Assembly (NCBI GenBank): GCA_030431255.1
Contig: JAUIJL010000026.1
Coordinates: 62,001-126,000, forward strand
Origin: Thermoanaerobaculia bacterium
GTDB lineage: Bacteria > Acidobacteriota > Thermoanaerobaculia > Multivoradales > J023
Direction: 5' to 3'
Length of the DNA stretch: 64,000 nucleotides
How positions within the stretch are numbered: position 1 is the first letter of the stretch; each line of letters begins with the position of its first letter. Shown here piece by piece: positions 8,166 to 17,905 of the stretch. A program made the position numbers and the translations under genes. The notes under the pieces were generated by a model. The model was not told the origin of the DNA, did no database searches, and saw nothing but the letters and a program-made list of their open reading frames with translations.

Positions 8166-11100
8166 CTACGAGGATGAGGGATTTCGATCGGAGCGAGCCT
8201 CGTCTCCATCGGAGGCATGCTCGTCCGTGGATCGGCGCAGCTCAATGGGCCCTCCGGGGACCGTGGGGCAAACAAAGAAGTAGGGACATCTCGGGCAACG
8301 CACGGGATCCGCGAGGGCCGGAAAACGTCCGGCGGCCACGTCGCGCATCATAGCCCGCCCCTTCTCTAAGCGGGTTTGCAGCTTCTTGGCGGTGAGCGCC
8401 ACCGGGGTCGTGCCGCCGTCCGCCAGGTGCACCACCTCGACCCGGGCTCCGACCCCGAAGCACTCCAAGGCGGCTTGTTGCCACAGCGCGTGGAGGGTGC
8501 TCTCGGCCTTGAAAGATCCCTGGCGAGCCGGACGGACCAAGCGCAGCAAGGGAACCCCCGCCGAGGTCGTGCCGGCGAGGTCCGGCTCTAATTGCACCCG
8601 CCCCTCCCCGAGGCGGAGAAAAACCGGCTCGACCCGGCCCACCTGCTCCGAGGATCCGAAGGGCTCGAGATCCTGGTGGGCGTGCCAGAGGGCGTCGGCC
8701 AGGTCATCGAAGAGCCGACGATACTCCGCCTCGAAAGCATGCCCCGACGGACCGCTTGCTTTCCAAATCCGCTCTTTTCGATCTCTAAAATCTGACGAAT
8801 CAAGGGCTCCGTCGACGGATCGCAGCCCATCGAGCAGCTGATAGAAGGATCGCTGGGTATCTTGGTAGGCGCCGTCCCGCCGATATCCGGGCAGCTCGAA
8901 GAGGCGGCTGTAGAAAAACCGACGAGGACAACGCTCGTAGTCCGCCAGGTCGCGTCCGCGGCGTTGCCGGAGGACCTCCCGCCCGACGAGCTCCAAGGAT
9001 TCCGCGGAATCGGGCAGACCCGCGGGGATCCGAGGCTCGCCGTCGGACGAAATTGGCGGTGGCTCGAGGATCCCCAAAAATTTCGACGGGCTGCGTCGAC
9101 GGGTGCCGGCCTTGGTCGGTCGATAGAGGGCCAAATGGCTGCGGGCCCGGGATAGAGCCACGAAGAAGAGACATTCCTCCTCGGCGTCGTGCAGGGCTCG
9201 CTCGCCGTCTTGCTCGGGATCCATGCCGGTGACCAAACCCGGAGGCGGTGGACAACGTGGCCGACGGAAGCTCGACGGCAAACCGCCGCTGGACAGGCTC
9301 GGTAGATGCACCGCTTCGAATTCCAACCCTTTGCTGCCGTGCAACGTCATCAGGCGGACCGCATCGAGGTGTAGGGCCGCGGCCGGCATCTGACGTAGAT
9401 CCCGTTCTTCCCCCAACAGCACTAATCGTCGAATGCGATCCAGGAAGCGGGAGACGGGAAATCCTCGGCCTGGAGCTTTCGCGGTCCGGACGAAACCCAA
9501 GAATTGGTAGATCGCCACCGCCCGCATTTGCTCTTCCAAGAGCAGCCCCTCGGACGGCCGACGCAGCAGCTCCGAGCGATCGAAGAGGTAGGTGGTCAGA
9601 ATTCGCCAAGGGCTGTGTTTGGGAGACACCTCCCGCAGATCCTCGGCCAGACGGGCCAAGCCCCGAAGCCCCTCGTCGCTCAGCCGAGCTTTGAGCTGGG
9701 TGCAACACGCTTCGAGCGACCTCTGCCGTTCCGGCTCGGAGCCCGCGGGCCCGAGATCCTCGTCGGGAAGACCGGCCAATCCCCTCAGCACCGAAAGCGC
9801 ACGCTGCCGTTGGGCCCCGGTCCGGATCCCATCTTGCCCTGCCTGCTCGGGGGCCGATTGCCCGGACGATTCGTCGAGCCGCCCCCCGACCCCATCGAGA
9901 AAGGTGCGCACGTCGGCGGCGGGCACGGAATATTCCGGCATCGCCGCCAGGCGGGCGAGGGCTCCTCCCCGGGGGTCCACTACCAACGACAACAGAGCCA
10001 ACAAATCTCGAACCTCGGAGCGCTCGAAAAGACTGCCTAGGTGCAGCACCGGCAACCCCCTGGCACCGAGACCCCGGGCGAATCGTTCCACCTGGGCGTT
10101 GGAGCGACAGAGAACCGCCTGCTGCCGGAGCTCGATCCCCATCTCGCACCATTGGTGGACTCGACCCGCCACCGCGGCCACCTCGTCCTCGGAGTCGAGC
10201 GCTTCGGTCAAGATCGGTCGATCTCCTGGCCCGTCGGTGCCACGGTGGGCCTCCAAATCCAACGGCAGCATGCCCTCTGAGGCTTGCATGGAGCGGGCGA
10301 AGCTCTGAAAGCTGTCGACGATCTCCGGGGTCGAGCGATAGCTGACCTCCAACGCTTTGCGCTCGGCGTTGGGAAAGTCTTGGGGAAAGAGACGCATATT
10401 GGCGGACGATGCCCCGCGGAACCGATAAATCGATTGCCGCGAGTCTCCGACCACCCATAAACGCTCACCGTCGCCCGCCAAGGCTTTGAGGAGACGGGCA
10501 CCGGCCCGATTGACGTCCTGATACTCGTCCACCAGCACATGTCGATAGCGCAGCCGCAGGGCGGTCCGAACCGCCAAATCGGTCTCCAGGAGCAAGGTCG
10601 GCTTCATCACCAAATCGCCGAAGTCCACCCAGCCCTTACGGCTCAAGAGCGCTTCGTAGACCTCGTAGACCCGTGCCACCTCGAGAGCCCGCTCGCCGTC
10701 GAAACCGTCGGCCCGACCTTCAGTATCACCGGCTGCCTGGTCGATCCCTTGTCGGACCAAGCGTTCGTATCCGGCGGCGTCCACGAGCTCGTCCTTGGCG
10801 CGGGACACGGCGGCCAAAATCTCTTTCAGCTCGAGGGCAGGCTCGTAAAGATTCTGATGATGTTTCAAGCCCAGGGTCGGCAGCTGATCCTCCAATAGGG
10901 CGATGGCGTCGGCCCGATCGACCACCTTGAGCTCCGGGCTCAAACCGAGCCGATCGTGGTGTTTGCGCAAGACCTCCAGACCGAAGGCGTGGAAGGTGCC
11001 GGCGAAGAGTCGAGGCGTGGCCTCGCCGCCGAAGCGAGCCACCCTTTCGACGATCTCTTGGGCCGCCTTATTGGAAAAGGTGAGCACCAAGATCGAGCTC

Positions 11101-11915
11101 GGATCCACGCCGCGAGCCATTAAATATAGGACCCTCGCCACCAGGGTGCGGGTTTTGCCCGTGCCCGGGCCCGCCTCCAGCAGCAAAGGGCAGCCCAAAT
11201 GCTCGGCCGCGGCCCGCTGGGAAACGTCCAAGGTGAGGGCGGACAAACCCGCTTCTGCCGGGTCTGCCGGGTCTGCCGTGACCGATTCCGTGGTGCCGAA
11301 ATCGACGCCTGAGGACACCGAATCTCCCGAGAATTCGTCGTCGGGTAGGAGAAGGGCGTCACACAATTGCTGCCGCACCAGCTCCAAGGGCAGGGCCAGC
11401 CGCTCGGCGATCTCCGTGGCCCCCGAGTCTTCGGCTAAAAAGAGGTGACGGGCCATAGGGCGAGGCAGGAGCAGCTCGCGAGCAAACACATTCGCTTGAA
11501 GCTCCTGACGCTCCCGAGCACCGTAGCTGTCGAGTCGGTGGACGGCGCCGTCGATCTCTTCGCCCTTACCGTCACCGGGCTCATCGGCTTCTTCAATCCC
11601 CAGCTCACCCATCAAATCTCCGGCATGGCACCAAGAAAGGCCGCCGTGCAGAAAGAGATGGCCGAGCTCGTGGGCAATCAGGGTCGCCGCTTCCGCCGGC
11701 TCGGCGGAGCCGCGGTAGAAAATCGCCTCGACCCCGCGATCGAGCACCGCTTCCGCGCCTTGTAGGAGAGGATCGTCGGGATCCAATGGAATCGGATCGT
11801 ATCCCTCGGCCAGAGCCAGGCGTTCCGCGACCTCGAGCGCCGGGGTATCGGGGGCGAGCGCCGCCTGTTGGCGTCGAGCCGCGGCCCGCGACCGGACGAT
11901 CTCAAAGGCGTCCAC
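8166..11915 (-). CDS. ImmA/IrrE metallopeptidase fused to UvrD-type helicase with decayed nuclease
   Basis: The 1249-residue protein joins three parts. Residues 1-190 are an ImmA/IrrE zinc peptidase: HELGH at 82-86 and the third-ligand region EXXAN-FA near 138-145. Members of that family cleave regulators in response to DNA damage. Residues about 230-900 are a superfamily 1 helicase: Walker A AGPGTGKT (248-255), LTFSNKAAQEI, DEYQDVNRAG, VVGDSRQSIYRFRG, MTLHGSKGLEFEAVH and VALSRAR. The C-terminal part looks like an AddB/RecB-type nuclease with an iron-sulfur staple (CPRRFFY near 1010; CPRC and a further Cys at 1207, 1210, 1216). The expected D...(D/E)xK site is replaced by EPDLAG and LLRLVRPARQ, so nuclease activity seems lost. 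It is the third gene of an operon, 14 bases after a putative HTH gene and downstream of a sigma factor. Confidence 0.85.
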   Translation of the reverse strand: MDAFEIVRSRAAARRQQAALAPDTPALEVAERLALAEGYDPIPLDPDDPLLQGAEAVLDRGVEAIFYRGSAEPAEAATLIAHELGHLFLHGGLSWCHAGDLMGELGIEEADEPGDGKGEEIDGAVHRLDSYGARERQELQANVFARELLLPRPMARHLFLAEDSGATEIAERLALPLELVRQQLCDALLLPDDEFSGDSVSSGVDFGTTESVTADPADPAEAGLSALTLDVSQRAAAEHLGCPLLLEAGPGTGKTRTLVARVLYLMARGVDPSSILVLTFSNKAAQEIVERVARFGGEATPRLFAGTFHAFGLEVLRKHHDRLGLSPELKVVDRADAIALLEDQLPTLGLKHHQNLYEPALELKEILAAVSRAKDELVDAAGYERLVRQGIDQAAGDTEGRADGFDGERALEVARVYEVYEALLSRKGWVDFGDLVMKPTLLLETDLAVRTALRLRYRHVLVDEYQDVNRAGARLLKALAGDGERLWVVGDSRQSIYRFRGASSANMRLFPQDFPNAERKALEVSYRSTPEIVDSFQSFARSMQASEGMLPLDLEAHRGTDGPGDRPILTEALDSEDEVAAVAGRVHQWCEMGIELRQQAVLCRSNAQVERFARGLGARGLPVLHLGSLFERSEVRDLLALLSLVVDPRGGALARLAAMPEYSVPAADVRTFLDGVGGRLDESSGQSAPEQAGQDGIRTGAQRQRALSVLRGLAGLPDEDLGPAGSEPERQRSLEACCTQLKARLSDEGLRGLARLAEDLREVSPKHSPWRILTTYLFDRSELLRRPSEGLLLEEQMRAVAIYQFLGFVRTAKAPGRGFPVSRFLDRIRRLVLLGEERDLRQMPAAALHLDAVRLMTLHGSKGLEFEAVHLPSLSSGGLPSSFRRPRCPPPPGLVTGMDPEQDGERALHDAEEECLFFVALSRARSHLALYRPTKAGTRRRSPSKFLGILEPPPISSDGEPRIPAGLPDSAESLELVGREVLRQRRGRDLADYERCPRRFFYSRLFELPGYRRDGAYQDTQRSFYQLLDGLRSVDGALDSSDFRDRKERIWKASGPSGHAFEAEYRRLFDDLADALWHAHQDLEPFGSSEQVGRVEPVFLRLGEGRVQLEPDLAGTTSAGVPLLRLVRPARQGSFKAESTLHALWQQAALECFGVGARVEVVHLADGGTTPVALTAKKLQTRLEKGRAMMRDVAAGRFPALADPVRCPRCPYFFVCPTVPGGPIELRRSTDEHASDGDEARSDRNPSSS

Positions 11916-11929
11916 AACCGGATCCGATC

Positions 11930-12616
11930 TCAGTCACGATCCGAGCCGAGGTCCGGCCCGATATCCGGGAGTGCGTCGAGCCAGGATTGCTTCTCTTCCG
12001 GTTCGAGCCGACTGCGCTCGACCGCCTGGCCAAACGACTCCTTGCCGATCGCATGGGGCTTGCCCTCGGCCTTGAAGCTCGCTCCCATGGAGAGCACCGG
12101 GGGTCGTTGCAGGTGGGCGACTACCGCGTCGAGGGGCACCTCAAGCTCTTGGGCCAGCCCCAAACGCAAGGAATCCGGAACGGTCTCCGCCTCGATCCGA
12201 CGATCCCTGAGCTTGGCCACCAGGGTCTTGTCGAGCTGGAGGCGCCTGCCCAAACGGTGCAAGTCCTCGGGCGAACGGTCTTTGAACGGATCCCGGTGGG
12301 CGGAGGGCACCTCGTCCAATCCCGCGTGCAGCCGATCCATGGCCGCGGTCACCGCCGCGCTCATGCCGCCGTCGACGGACGCATCGGGCTCCGTGGCGAA
12401 ACCATCCAATGTTTCGATCGAATCGCCCACGGCGCCACCGGGCAGCAGGTCTTGCATCGCCCACTCCACCGCGAAATCCGTCAGCTGTGCGGAAAATTGA
12501 GGATATCTCGCCACCATGGTCTCGAGAGTCCCCGCGTCGGGGGTGTCGGCGAGCAAGAGGAATTCCTGAAATACGTCTTGAAGCTCGGGGTCGTCTTGCC
12601 GTTGTCGATCATTCAT
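11930..12616 (-). CDS. Putative HTH protein of the sigma/ImmA operon
   Basis: The 228-residue protein has no close family I recognise. Residues about 120-165 (DLHRLGRRLQLDKTLVAKL, then LRLGLAQELEVPLDAV) resemble the spacing of an XRE-type helix-turn-helix, the domain usually found beside ImmA peptidases and cut by them. This is inference from pattern only. The N-terminal third is acidic and contains LETMVARYPQFSAQLTDFA, reminiscent of the short regions that precede regulated sigma factors. Its ATG overlaps the sigma-factor stop by 4 bases (ATGA), and its stop is 14 bases before the ImmA-UvrD start, so the three products are very probably made together. A role as the repressor or adaptor that the peptidase inactivates is the natural hypothesis. 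Confidence 0.7.
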   Translation of the reverse strand: MNDRQRQDDPELQDVFQEFLLLADTPDAGTLETMVARYPQFSAQLTDFAVEWAMQDLLPGGAVGDSIETLDGFATEPDASVDGGMSAAVTAAMDRLHAGLDEVPSAHRDPFKDRSPEDLHRLGRRLQLDKTLVAKLRDRRIEAETVPDSLRLGLAQELEVPLDAVVAHLQRPPVLSMGASFKAEGKPHAIGKESFGQAVERSRLEPEEKQSWLDALPDIGPDLGSDRD

Positions 12617-13407
12617 CGCTCGTCCTCCGTCGAGCCGGCGATCTTGCTTTCCGCCCGGCGCAGGTAGTTGCGCACGGTACGCTCGGAAACCCCGAGAATT
12701 TCGACCAGAGTTGAAATTCCCGGTTTCTTGGAGGCGATGGGCACCCCCATCACCCGATGCAGGATCAAGGCTCTACGCTCCACTTCCGTCAACCGAGAAA
12801 GCGCCTGCTGCAAACAGAGCCTCTCCTCGGCATCGAGGTTTCGTGGCAGGGAGCCCTCGTCGATCTCGTCCGTCAGACGGTCGAGACCGGCATCTCCCCC
12901 GCGCTCTTCGTCCACTCCCTCGATCGCTACCAGCGGCTCACGGCGACGCCGAACTTGTCGACAGACGTCGATCCGCAGACGCTTCAAGGCCAAATCGAAA
13001 CGCACCTCGAAGAAGTCGGCCCCGTTGCCCGGCTCCACCAGGAGCACCGCCAAACGTCCGAGGGTTTCCTCCCGGGCTTCTTCCTCACCCACGGTATCGA
13101 AACCCCGGATCGAGCGCTGTAGAGACCGCTCGCAGCGGCCCAACAGCCTTGGAGCGAGCTCGTCCACCCAATCGTGACGACCCTCTCGCACCGCCGCCCG
13201 AATCAGATACACCAAACATTCGGACGGCATGTAGCCGGAGTCGCTCGGATCCCCGATGGCAGCCCTTCGGCGCACCTCGTCGGCACCCGACACCAAGAGC
13301 TCGGCAATCTGGCTTTCCACGGTCGCGGGACGCCGCAAGGGCGTGCCGTCGGCGGTGGTTTTTCGGAGCGGCTCCACGGGCCGTGTGCTGAAGGGAGCCA
13401 AATCCAC
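12613..13407 (-). CDS. Sigma-70-family regulator (ECF-like)
   Basis: The C-terminal part of the 264-residue protein is a sigma region 4: LTEVERRALILHRVMGVPI followed by LVEILGVSERTVRNYLRRAE, a helix-turn-helix for promoter -35 recognition. The middle (AREETLGRLAVLLVEPG, LKRLRIDVCRQVRRRREP) looks like a divergent region 2. The N-terminal 70 residues are extra relative to typical ECF sigma factors. It is the first gene of a three-gene operon with a putative HTH protein and an ImmA-UvrD fusion, and overlaps the second gene by ATGA. It could be a true sigma factor or a DNA-binding derivative of one. A self-regulated stress operon is plausible. Confidence 0.8.
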   Translation of the reverse strand: MDLAPFSTRPVEPLRKTTADGTPLRRPATVESQIAELLVSGADEVRRRAAIGDPSDSGYMPSECLVYLIRAAVREGRHDWVDELAPRLLGRCERSLQRSIRGFDTVGEEEAREETLGRLAVLLVEPGNGADFFEVRFDLALKRLRIDVCRQVRRRREPLVAIEGVDEERGGDAGLDRLTDEIDEGSLPRNLDAEERLCLQQALSRLTEVERRALILHRVMGVPIASKKPGISTLVEILGVSERTVRNYLRRAESKIAGSTEDER

Positions 13408-13626
13408 GCCGGCCGAATCCTCAGGGCCGACTCGCCGGACCGCTTACGGCACCGGGTCGTCGGGTCGGTTCAGAGGGCCGGGTCATTCTCCGGCTCTCGT
13501 GGGGTCAATCGTTGGACGGGCCACGAACCGGCAACGGCTTACCGTTTTTTTCTGCGGTTCGGGCAAGTTTTGCAGATCTGTCGGAAACGGAAATTTAACA
13601 CAGCCCGGCTCTACACTGCTGCCGGC

Positions 13627-15039
13627 TCAATCCTCACTGGTGCCCGGACGCCGGATCCCCAAGGCGGAAATCTTCTGGTGTAGGTAGGTCCTTTGAATAT
13701 CCAAAATGCGGGCCGCGGCGGCGACATTCCAATGGCTGCGCTGCAGGACGCTCTCGATATATTCCTTCTCGCATTGGGTTTTGAAGGCCTTCAGGCCCAG
13801 GGTGGTCTTCTGGCCCAAGCGCACGAGCCCGGTTTCCTGCACCCCTTCGTCGTGGGAGCCACCGTCGAGCAAGGACGAAGGCAGCTGATCCAAGGTGATG
13901 GGATCCCCTCCGAACACCACCAACCGCTCGCAAATATTGCGTAGCTCGCGCACGTTGCCGGACCACCGATAGCGGGTGATGGCCTCGTCGACCTGCTCGT
14001 CGACCCGCTTCGGCCGCAATCGATGGCGTTTAGCGAACACCCCGAGGAAATGGTGGAACAAGAGGCCTATATCCTTGCCGCGATCGCGCAGGGGCGGAAC
14101 CTCGATCGGCAGGGCCGCTAGGCGGAAGTAGAGATCCTCGCGAAATTTGCCGTCACGGACGTGGTGCTCCAGATCCTGATGGGTGGCGGCGATCACCCGC
14201 ACATCCACCTGACGATCCCGGGTATCTCCGATCCGCCGCACCCTGCCGTCCTCCAGAACCCGCAGCAGCCGGGACTGTAGGGCGTAGTCCATGTCGCCGA
14301 TTTCATCGAGGAAGAGGGTTCCGGTATCCGCTTCCTCGAAGAGCCCCGCTTTGGCGCTGCGGGCATCGGTGAAAGCCCCTTTGACGTGGCCGAAGAGCTC
14401 GTCTTCGATCAAATGATCGGGAATCGCAGCGCAGTTGATTTTGATGTACGGCCCGTCTGCTCTGCGGCTCTCCCGGTGGATGGCCGCGGCCACCAATTCC
14501 TTACCCGTGCCGCTCTCCCCCAGAATGAGCACCCGAGCGTCGGTGGGTGCGGCTTTTTGGATTTTTTCCCGCAGATCCGAGATCTGCGGCGATTTTCCGA
14601 GGATCTCATGCTCGGCCTCCAGCTCCGAGCGCAGGGTTTGGACCTCCTTGCGCAACGCCGCATGGTCCAAGGTATTGCGGATCGACTGCACCAGACGCTC
14701 CCGGCTGAAGGGCTTCTCGATGAAATCGTGCACCCCCAGCTTCAGGGCTTCCACGGTTTCGCTGATCGACGCCTCTCCAGAGACCACGATGGTCGACGGC
14801 AGGCGATGCTCCGACGCCAGCTGGCGCACCATTTCGATACCGCTCATGCCCGGTAAGCGGACATCCGATAGGAGGAGATCCGGCAAGCGAGATTCTTGGT
14901 CGAGAAAGGTGATGGCGTCTTCGGCGCTGGACACCGCCTGGGCCTCAAAGCCTTGCTCGCGCAGCTGGAAGATCAGATTGGCGCGAATCTTAGGGTCGTC
15001 TTCGACAATCAGCACTTGGCTCAAGGAAGGTTTGCTCAT
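13627..15039 (-). CDS. NtrC-type sigma-54 response regulator
   Basis: The 470-residue protein has the classical three parts: a receiver (VLIVEDDPK; acceptor Asp in LLLSDVRLPG; Lys in IEKPFS), an AAA+ domain (Walker A GESGTGKE, Walker B LFLDEIGDM, sensor region WSGNVRELRN) and a Fis-type helix-turn-helix at the end (VAAAARILDIQRTYLHQKI). The sigma-54 contact loop reads GAFTDA instead of GAFTGA. That variant occurs in active regulators of other phyla, so I do not call it inactive. The ATG at 15039 begins directly at the receiver (MSKPSLSQVLIVEDD); upstream frame extends 67 residues without similarity. It is divergent from DUF1820 and a hybrid histidine kinase, which may be its partner. Confidence 0.92.
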   Translation of the reverse strand: MSKPSLSQVLIVEDDPKIRANLIFQLREQGFEAQAVSSAEDAITFLDQESRLPDLLLSDVRLPGMSGIEMVRQLASEHRLPSTIVVSGEASISETVEALKLGVHDFIEKPFSRERLVQSIRNTLDHAALRKEVQTLRSELEAEHEILGKSPQISDLREKIQKAAPTDARVLILGESGTGKELVAAAIHRESRRADGPYIKINCAAIPDHLIEDELFGHVKGAFTDARSAKAGLFEEADTGTLFLDEIGDMDYALQSRLLRVLEDGRVRRIGDTRDRQVDVRVIAATHQDLEHHVRDGKFREDLYFRLAALPIEVPPLRDRGKDIGLLFHHFLGVFAKRHRLRPKRVDEQVDEAITRYRWSGNVRELRNICERLVVFGGDPITLDQLPSSLLDGGSHDEGVQETGLVRLGQKTTLGLKAFKTQCEKEYIESVLQRSHWNVAAAARILDIQRTYLHQKISALGIRRPGTSED

Positions 15040-15269
15040 GGGAAGGGGGCCCGTCTTGGGAAGTTGGTCATGGTCGTGAAGGGCGTGATGGTGAATGGGA
15101 TCACAAGAGGTAGTGTATGAAAAAACGGACACGAGAACCTGATTTTTGCCCAATTCCGGCGTTTTCAACCCACCTCTCGACATCCTGTGCAAGATGTGTG
15201 CAAGATCGGTCCGCAAGCACCCCTGTGCTATGCTGAGCATCCGCCGAAACGGGCAATCTAGGGAAATTT

Positions 15270-15611
15270 ATGACGGAAAAACGCCTCTACAAGATCACTT
15301 TTTTCAGTCAAGGGCAGGTTTACGAAATCTACGCCCGACATGTTTCCCAAGGGGGGCTCTACGGGTTCGTCGAAATCGAAGAGCTGGTCTTCGGCGAACG
15401 GACACAGGTCGTGGTCGATCCTTCCGAAGAACGGCTGAAGAAGGAATTTGAAGGGGTTCGGCGATCCTATTTGCCCATGCATGCCGTGCTGCGAATCGAC
15501 GAGGTGGAGAAAGAAGGGGTCGCTCGTATCACCGAGCCGGCCAAGAGTGAGGGCAACGTTACGCCGTTTCCGATGAGCCTCTACAGCCCTCGCGATTCAG
15601 ATCGATCATAG
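15270..15611 (+). CDS. DUF1820 family protein
   Basis: The 113-residue protein matches the conserved core of DUF1820: YKITFFSQGQVYEIYARHV, FGERTQVVVDPSEERLK and RSYLPMHAVLRIDEVEKEG. The family is small, cytosolic and widespread in proteobacteria and other Gram-negatives; its function is unknown. The ATG has AGGGAAATTT upstream. It lies 45 bases before a hybrid histidine kinase on the same strand and may be cotranscribed with it. Confidence 0.9.
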   Translation: MTEKRLYKITFFSQGQVYEIYARHVSQGGLYGFVEIEELVFGERTQVVVDPSEERLKKEFEGVRRSYLPMHAVLRIDEVEKEGVARITEPAKSEGNVTPFPMSLYSPRDSDRS

Positions 15612-15656
15612 CTGCACGGGCGCGCGCTCGAATAGAGCAGCGAGGAGCTAGAGCGT

Positions 15657-17741
15657 TTGCGACGCAGGGAGATTAGAACTTCCAACGATCAAAGAGCGGC
15701 CCGACGGGTCCGCGTTCTGACTCTGCTCGCCGTCCTCTTTTCCGCCATCTGGATCACAGCCATCGGCATCGACCCGGTTTCCTGGCCCTTGCTGATCGTC
15801 GCCCATCTGCTCGCCCTATTCCTGGTTTGGATCGACTATCGCCTCGACATCCGACGGAGCGAGCGGCGAGCCCGCGCCCATCTGATGGAAGGGGTTTTTT
15901 CCAACCTGCCCGTAACCGCATTCAGCGTCGGTCCAGACGGCGAGGTGGAGCAATCCTTCGGCAAGGCGGCCGTCGGCTTGGGCCTCAGCAGCCGAGGTGG
16001 TGAAACCCTCGAAGAATTTCCGGCCTTAATCCGCCCCCTGCACCGCGCCCTCGCCGGAGAGTCCGTTCACCTCGAAGCGGACCTGCAAATCGACACCGGA
16101 GAGATCAGGACCTACGAGCTTTTCTTGCTGCACGACGAACGGCGAGGCAGCGGCGTTTTGGGCTTTGCCCTCGACATCTCCTCCCGCAAATGGGTGGAGA
16201 AGGCCCTTCAGCGCAATGAAGAAAGGTATCGGCGATTTTTCCGCGAGGCTCCCTTCGCCTACTTTGCCGTCGATCCGGACGGGCTGATCGAAATCGCCAA
16301 CGATTTGGCCGTGGAGCTCACGGGCTATTCCCTCCACCAGCTCAGCGGCTTGCATTGCGCGGAGCTCTTCGCCCACTCCGAGGATAAATCCCTGCTCGGA
16401 TCCGATCAGCGGGAGGAGGTTATCCGCAACCACGAGGTGGAGCTCTTGCGGGCGGACGGCAGCACGTTTTGGGGCAGCCTTTCCGTACAGCCTCTTCGGG
16501 ACGACTCCACCTTGGTGGGTCGGGGTTTGATTGTGCTCGACATCACCCAGCGCAAGCAGCTTCAGGAGCAGGTGCGGCAATCCCAGAAAATGGAAGCGGT
16601 CGGTCGATTGGCGGGCGGAATCGCCCACGACTTCAACAACCTGCTGACCGCCATCATGGGTTATGCCCGCATGGCCCTCGAGCGGGTCGAGAAGGATAAT
16701 CGCCTCCAACACGATTTGGAGGAGATCCAAAAGGCCTGCCGTCGGGCCACCTCTCTGGTTTCCCAACTGCTGGCCTTCTCTCGTCGACAGATCATCGAGC
16801 CCAAGGTCTTCGAGCTCAACGCGCTGTTGCGAGATATGGATCCCATGCTGCGCCGTCTGACCCGCGAAGAGGTCGATCTCGCCAGCCATCTGACCCGGGG
16901 ATTGGGCCGGATCCGGATGGATCCGGGGCAAATGGAGCAGGTGATCGTCAATTTGGTGGTCAATGCCCAAGAAGCCATCACGGGAAGCGGATGGGTCACC
17001 GTCGAGACCGACAATTTCTCCCCCGGGCAGACCGACGGCCGTGCCGGCACCCTCGAAGACACAGCCGGCCGCGGGGCCGCGCTACCGCTTGAGCAAGAGT
17101 GGGTGCGATTGAGGGTCTCCGACACCGGCTCGGGCATGAGCCCCGAGGTCCAGGAGCATCTTTTCGAGCCGTTTTTCACCACCAAAGAAGATTTGTCGGG
17201 AACCGGCCTGGGCATGGCCACGGTTTACGGTATTGTTGTGGAACAGTGCTCCGGACAAATTTTGGTGGACAGTGAAGTCGGAAAGGGTACGACCATTTCC
17301 ATTCTCCTACCCAGGGTCTACGACGACGTCGACGTCGAAGAGGAACCTTTACCCATTGCCGAGCCCACGGGCGGCAACGAGCAGATCCTCTTGGTCGAGG
17401 ATGAGGAGATGGTGCGCGAGCTGGCCGCCGAGATGCTCACCAGCTTGGGATATAGGGTTATCCAGGCCAAAAATGGTCTCGATGCTTTGGATTGCATCGA
17501 AGGCCGTGAGCAAGAGATCGATCTCCTGCTCACCGACGTGGTGATGCCGAAAATGGGCGGTGAGAAGCTTTACTTGGAGCTGCGCAGGCGCAACCCCGAG
17601 ATCCGGGTCCTCTACAGCTCCGGTTACACGGAGAGCGCGGTGATCCACCACGGTGTGAAAGAAGGGGAAGTGCCCTTCGTGCACAAACCCTACACCTTCG
17701 ACGCCCTCGCCCAGGCCGTCCAGGTGGTGCTCAAAGACTGA
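15657..17741 (+). CDS. Membrane hybrid histidine kinase with PAS domains and C-terminal receiver
   Basis: The 694-residue protein has two N-terminal membrane helices (about 22-40 and 47-62), then two PAS domains (about 78-175 and 180-305). HisKA follows with the phospho-His near 324 ([11 protein letters not shown]), then an ATPase domain (VNAQEAI as N box, DTGSGM as G1, [12 protein letters not shown] as G2). The C-terminal receiver runs from 575 to the end, with the acceptor Asp near 626 in LLTDVVMP and Lys in VHKPY. The IAHDFNN type H box is typical of soluble-sensing hybrid kinases that feed NtrC-like regulators. The start is TTG with a GAGGAG ribosome site 8 bases upstream. It is divergent from an NtrC-type activator 600 bases away, a likely partner. 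A GTAG-REP array follows immediately. Confidence 0.92.
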   Translation: MRRREIRTSNDQRAARRVRVLTLLAVLFSAIWITAIGIDPVSWPLLIVAHLLALFLVWIDYRLDIRRSERRARAHLMEGVFSNLPVTAFSVGPDGEVEQSFGKAAVGLGLSSRGGETLEEFPALIRPLHRALAGESVHLEADLQIDTGEIRTYELFLLHDERRGSGVLGFALDISSRKWVEKALQRNEERYRRFFREAPFAYFAVDPDGLIEIANDLAVELTGYSLHQLSGLHCAELFAHSEDKSLLGSDQREEVIRNHEVELLRADGSTFWGSLSVQPLRDDSTLVGRGLIVLDITQRKQLQEQVRQSQKMEAVGRLAGGIAHDFNNLLTAIMGYARMALERVEKDNRLQHDLEEIQKACRRATSLVSQLLAFSRRQIIEPKVFELNALLRDMDPMLRRLTREEVDLASHLTRGLGRIRMDPGQMEQVIVNLVVNAQEAITGSGWVTVETDNFSPGQTDGRAGTLEDTAGRGAALPLEQEWVRLRVSDTGSGMSPEVQEHLFEPFFTTKEDLSGTGLGMATVYGIVVEQCSGQILVDSEVGKGTTISILLPRVYDDVDVEEEPLPIAEPTGGNEQILLVEDEEMVRELAAEMLTSLGYRVIQAKNGLDALDCIEGREQEIDLLLTDVVMPKMGGEKLYLELRRRNPEIRVLYSSGYTESAVIHHGVKEGEVPFVHKPYTFDALAQAVQVVLKD

Positions 17742-17750
17742 CTTCGCCCG

Positions 17751-17878
17751 CTCTCAGAAAGGGCGATCACAAGGATCGCCCCTACGGTCGGTGCTTAGGC
17801 TCTCAGGAAAGGGCGATCACAAGGATCGCCCCTACGGTCGGAATCGATCACAAGGATCGCCCCTACGGTCGGTGCTTA
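17751..17878 (-). repeat. Three REP-like hairpin units with GTAG tetranucleotide
   Basis: The hairpin GGGCGATC-ACAAG-GATCGCCC followed by CTACGGTCGG occurs at 17761-17791 and 17811-17841, and a truncated third unit starts at 17845. Units one and three continue with TGCTTA. Read on the minus strand each unit is GTAG directly before the hairpin, exactly the layout of REP sequences served by RAYT transposases. The array begins 20 bases after the histidine kinase stop codon, a typical REP position, and lies between convergent genes. Confidence 0.85.
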
Positions 17879-17905
17879 AGCTGGAGAGATCTCAAGAACA
17901 AGTCA

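Noticed and set aside
8800..10458. 552-codon frame inside the UvrD helicase region
   Set aside because: Arg/Ser/Gly-rich shadow in another frame of the same strand; the helicase motifs are in the longer frame.
14332..14400. NtrC-type activator as inactive because of GAFTDA
   Set aside because: The Walker motifs are complete and GAFTDA occurs in functional regulators of other phyla.
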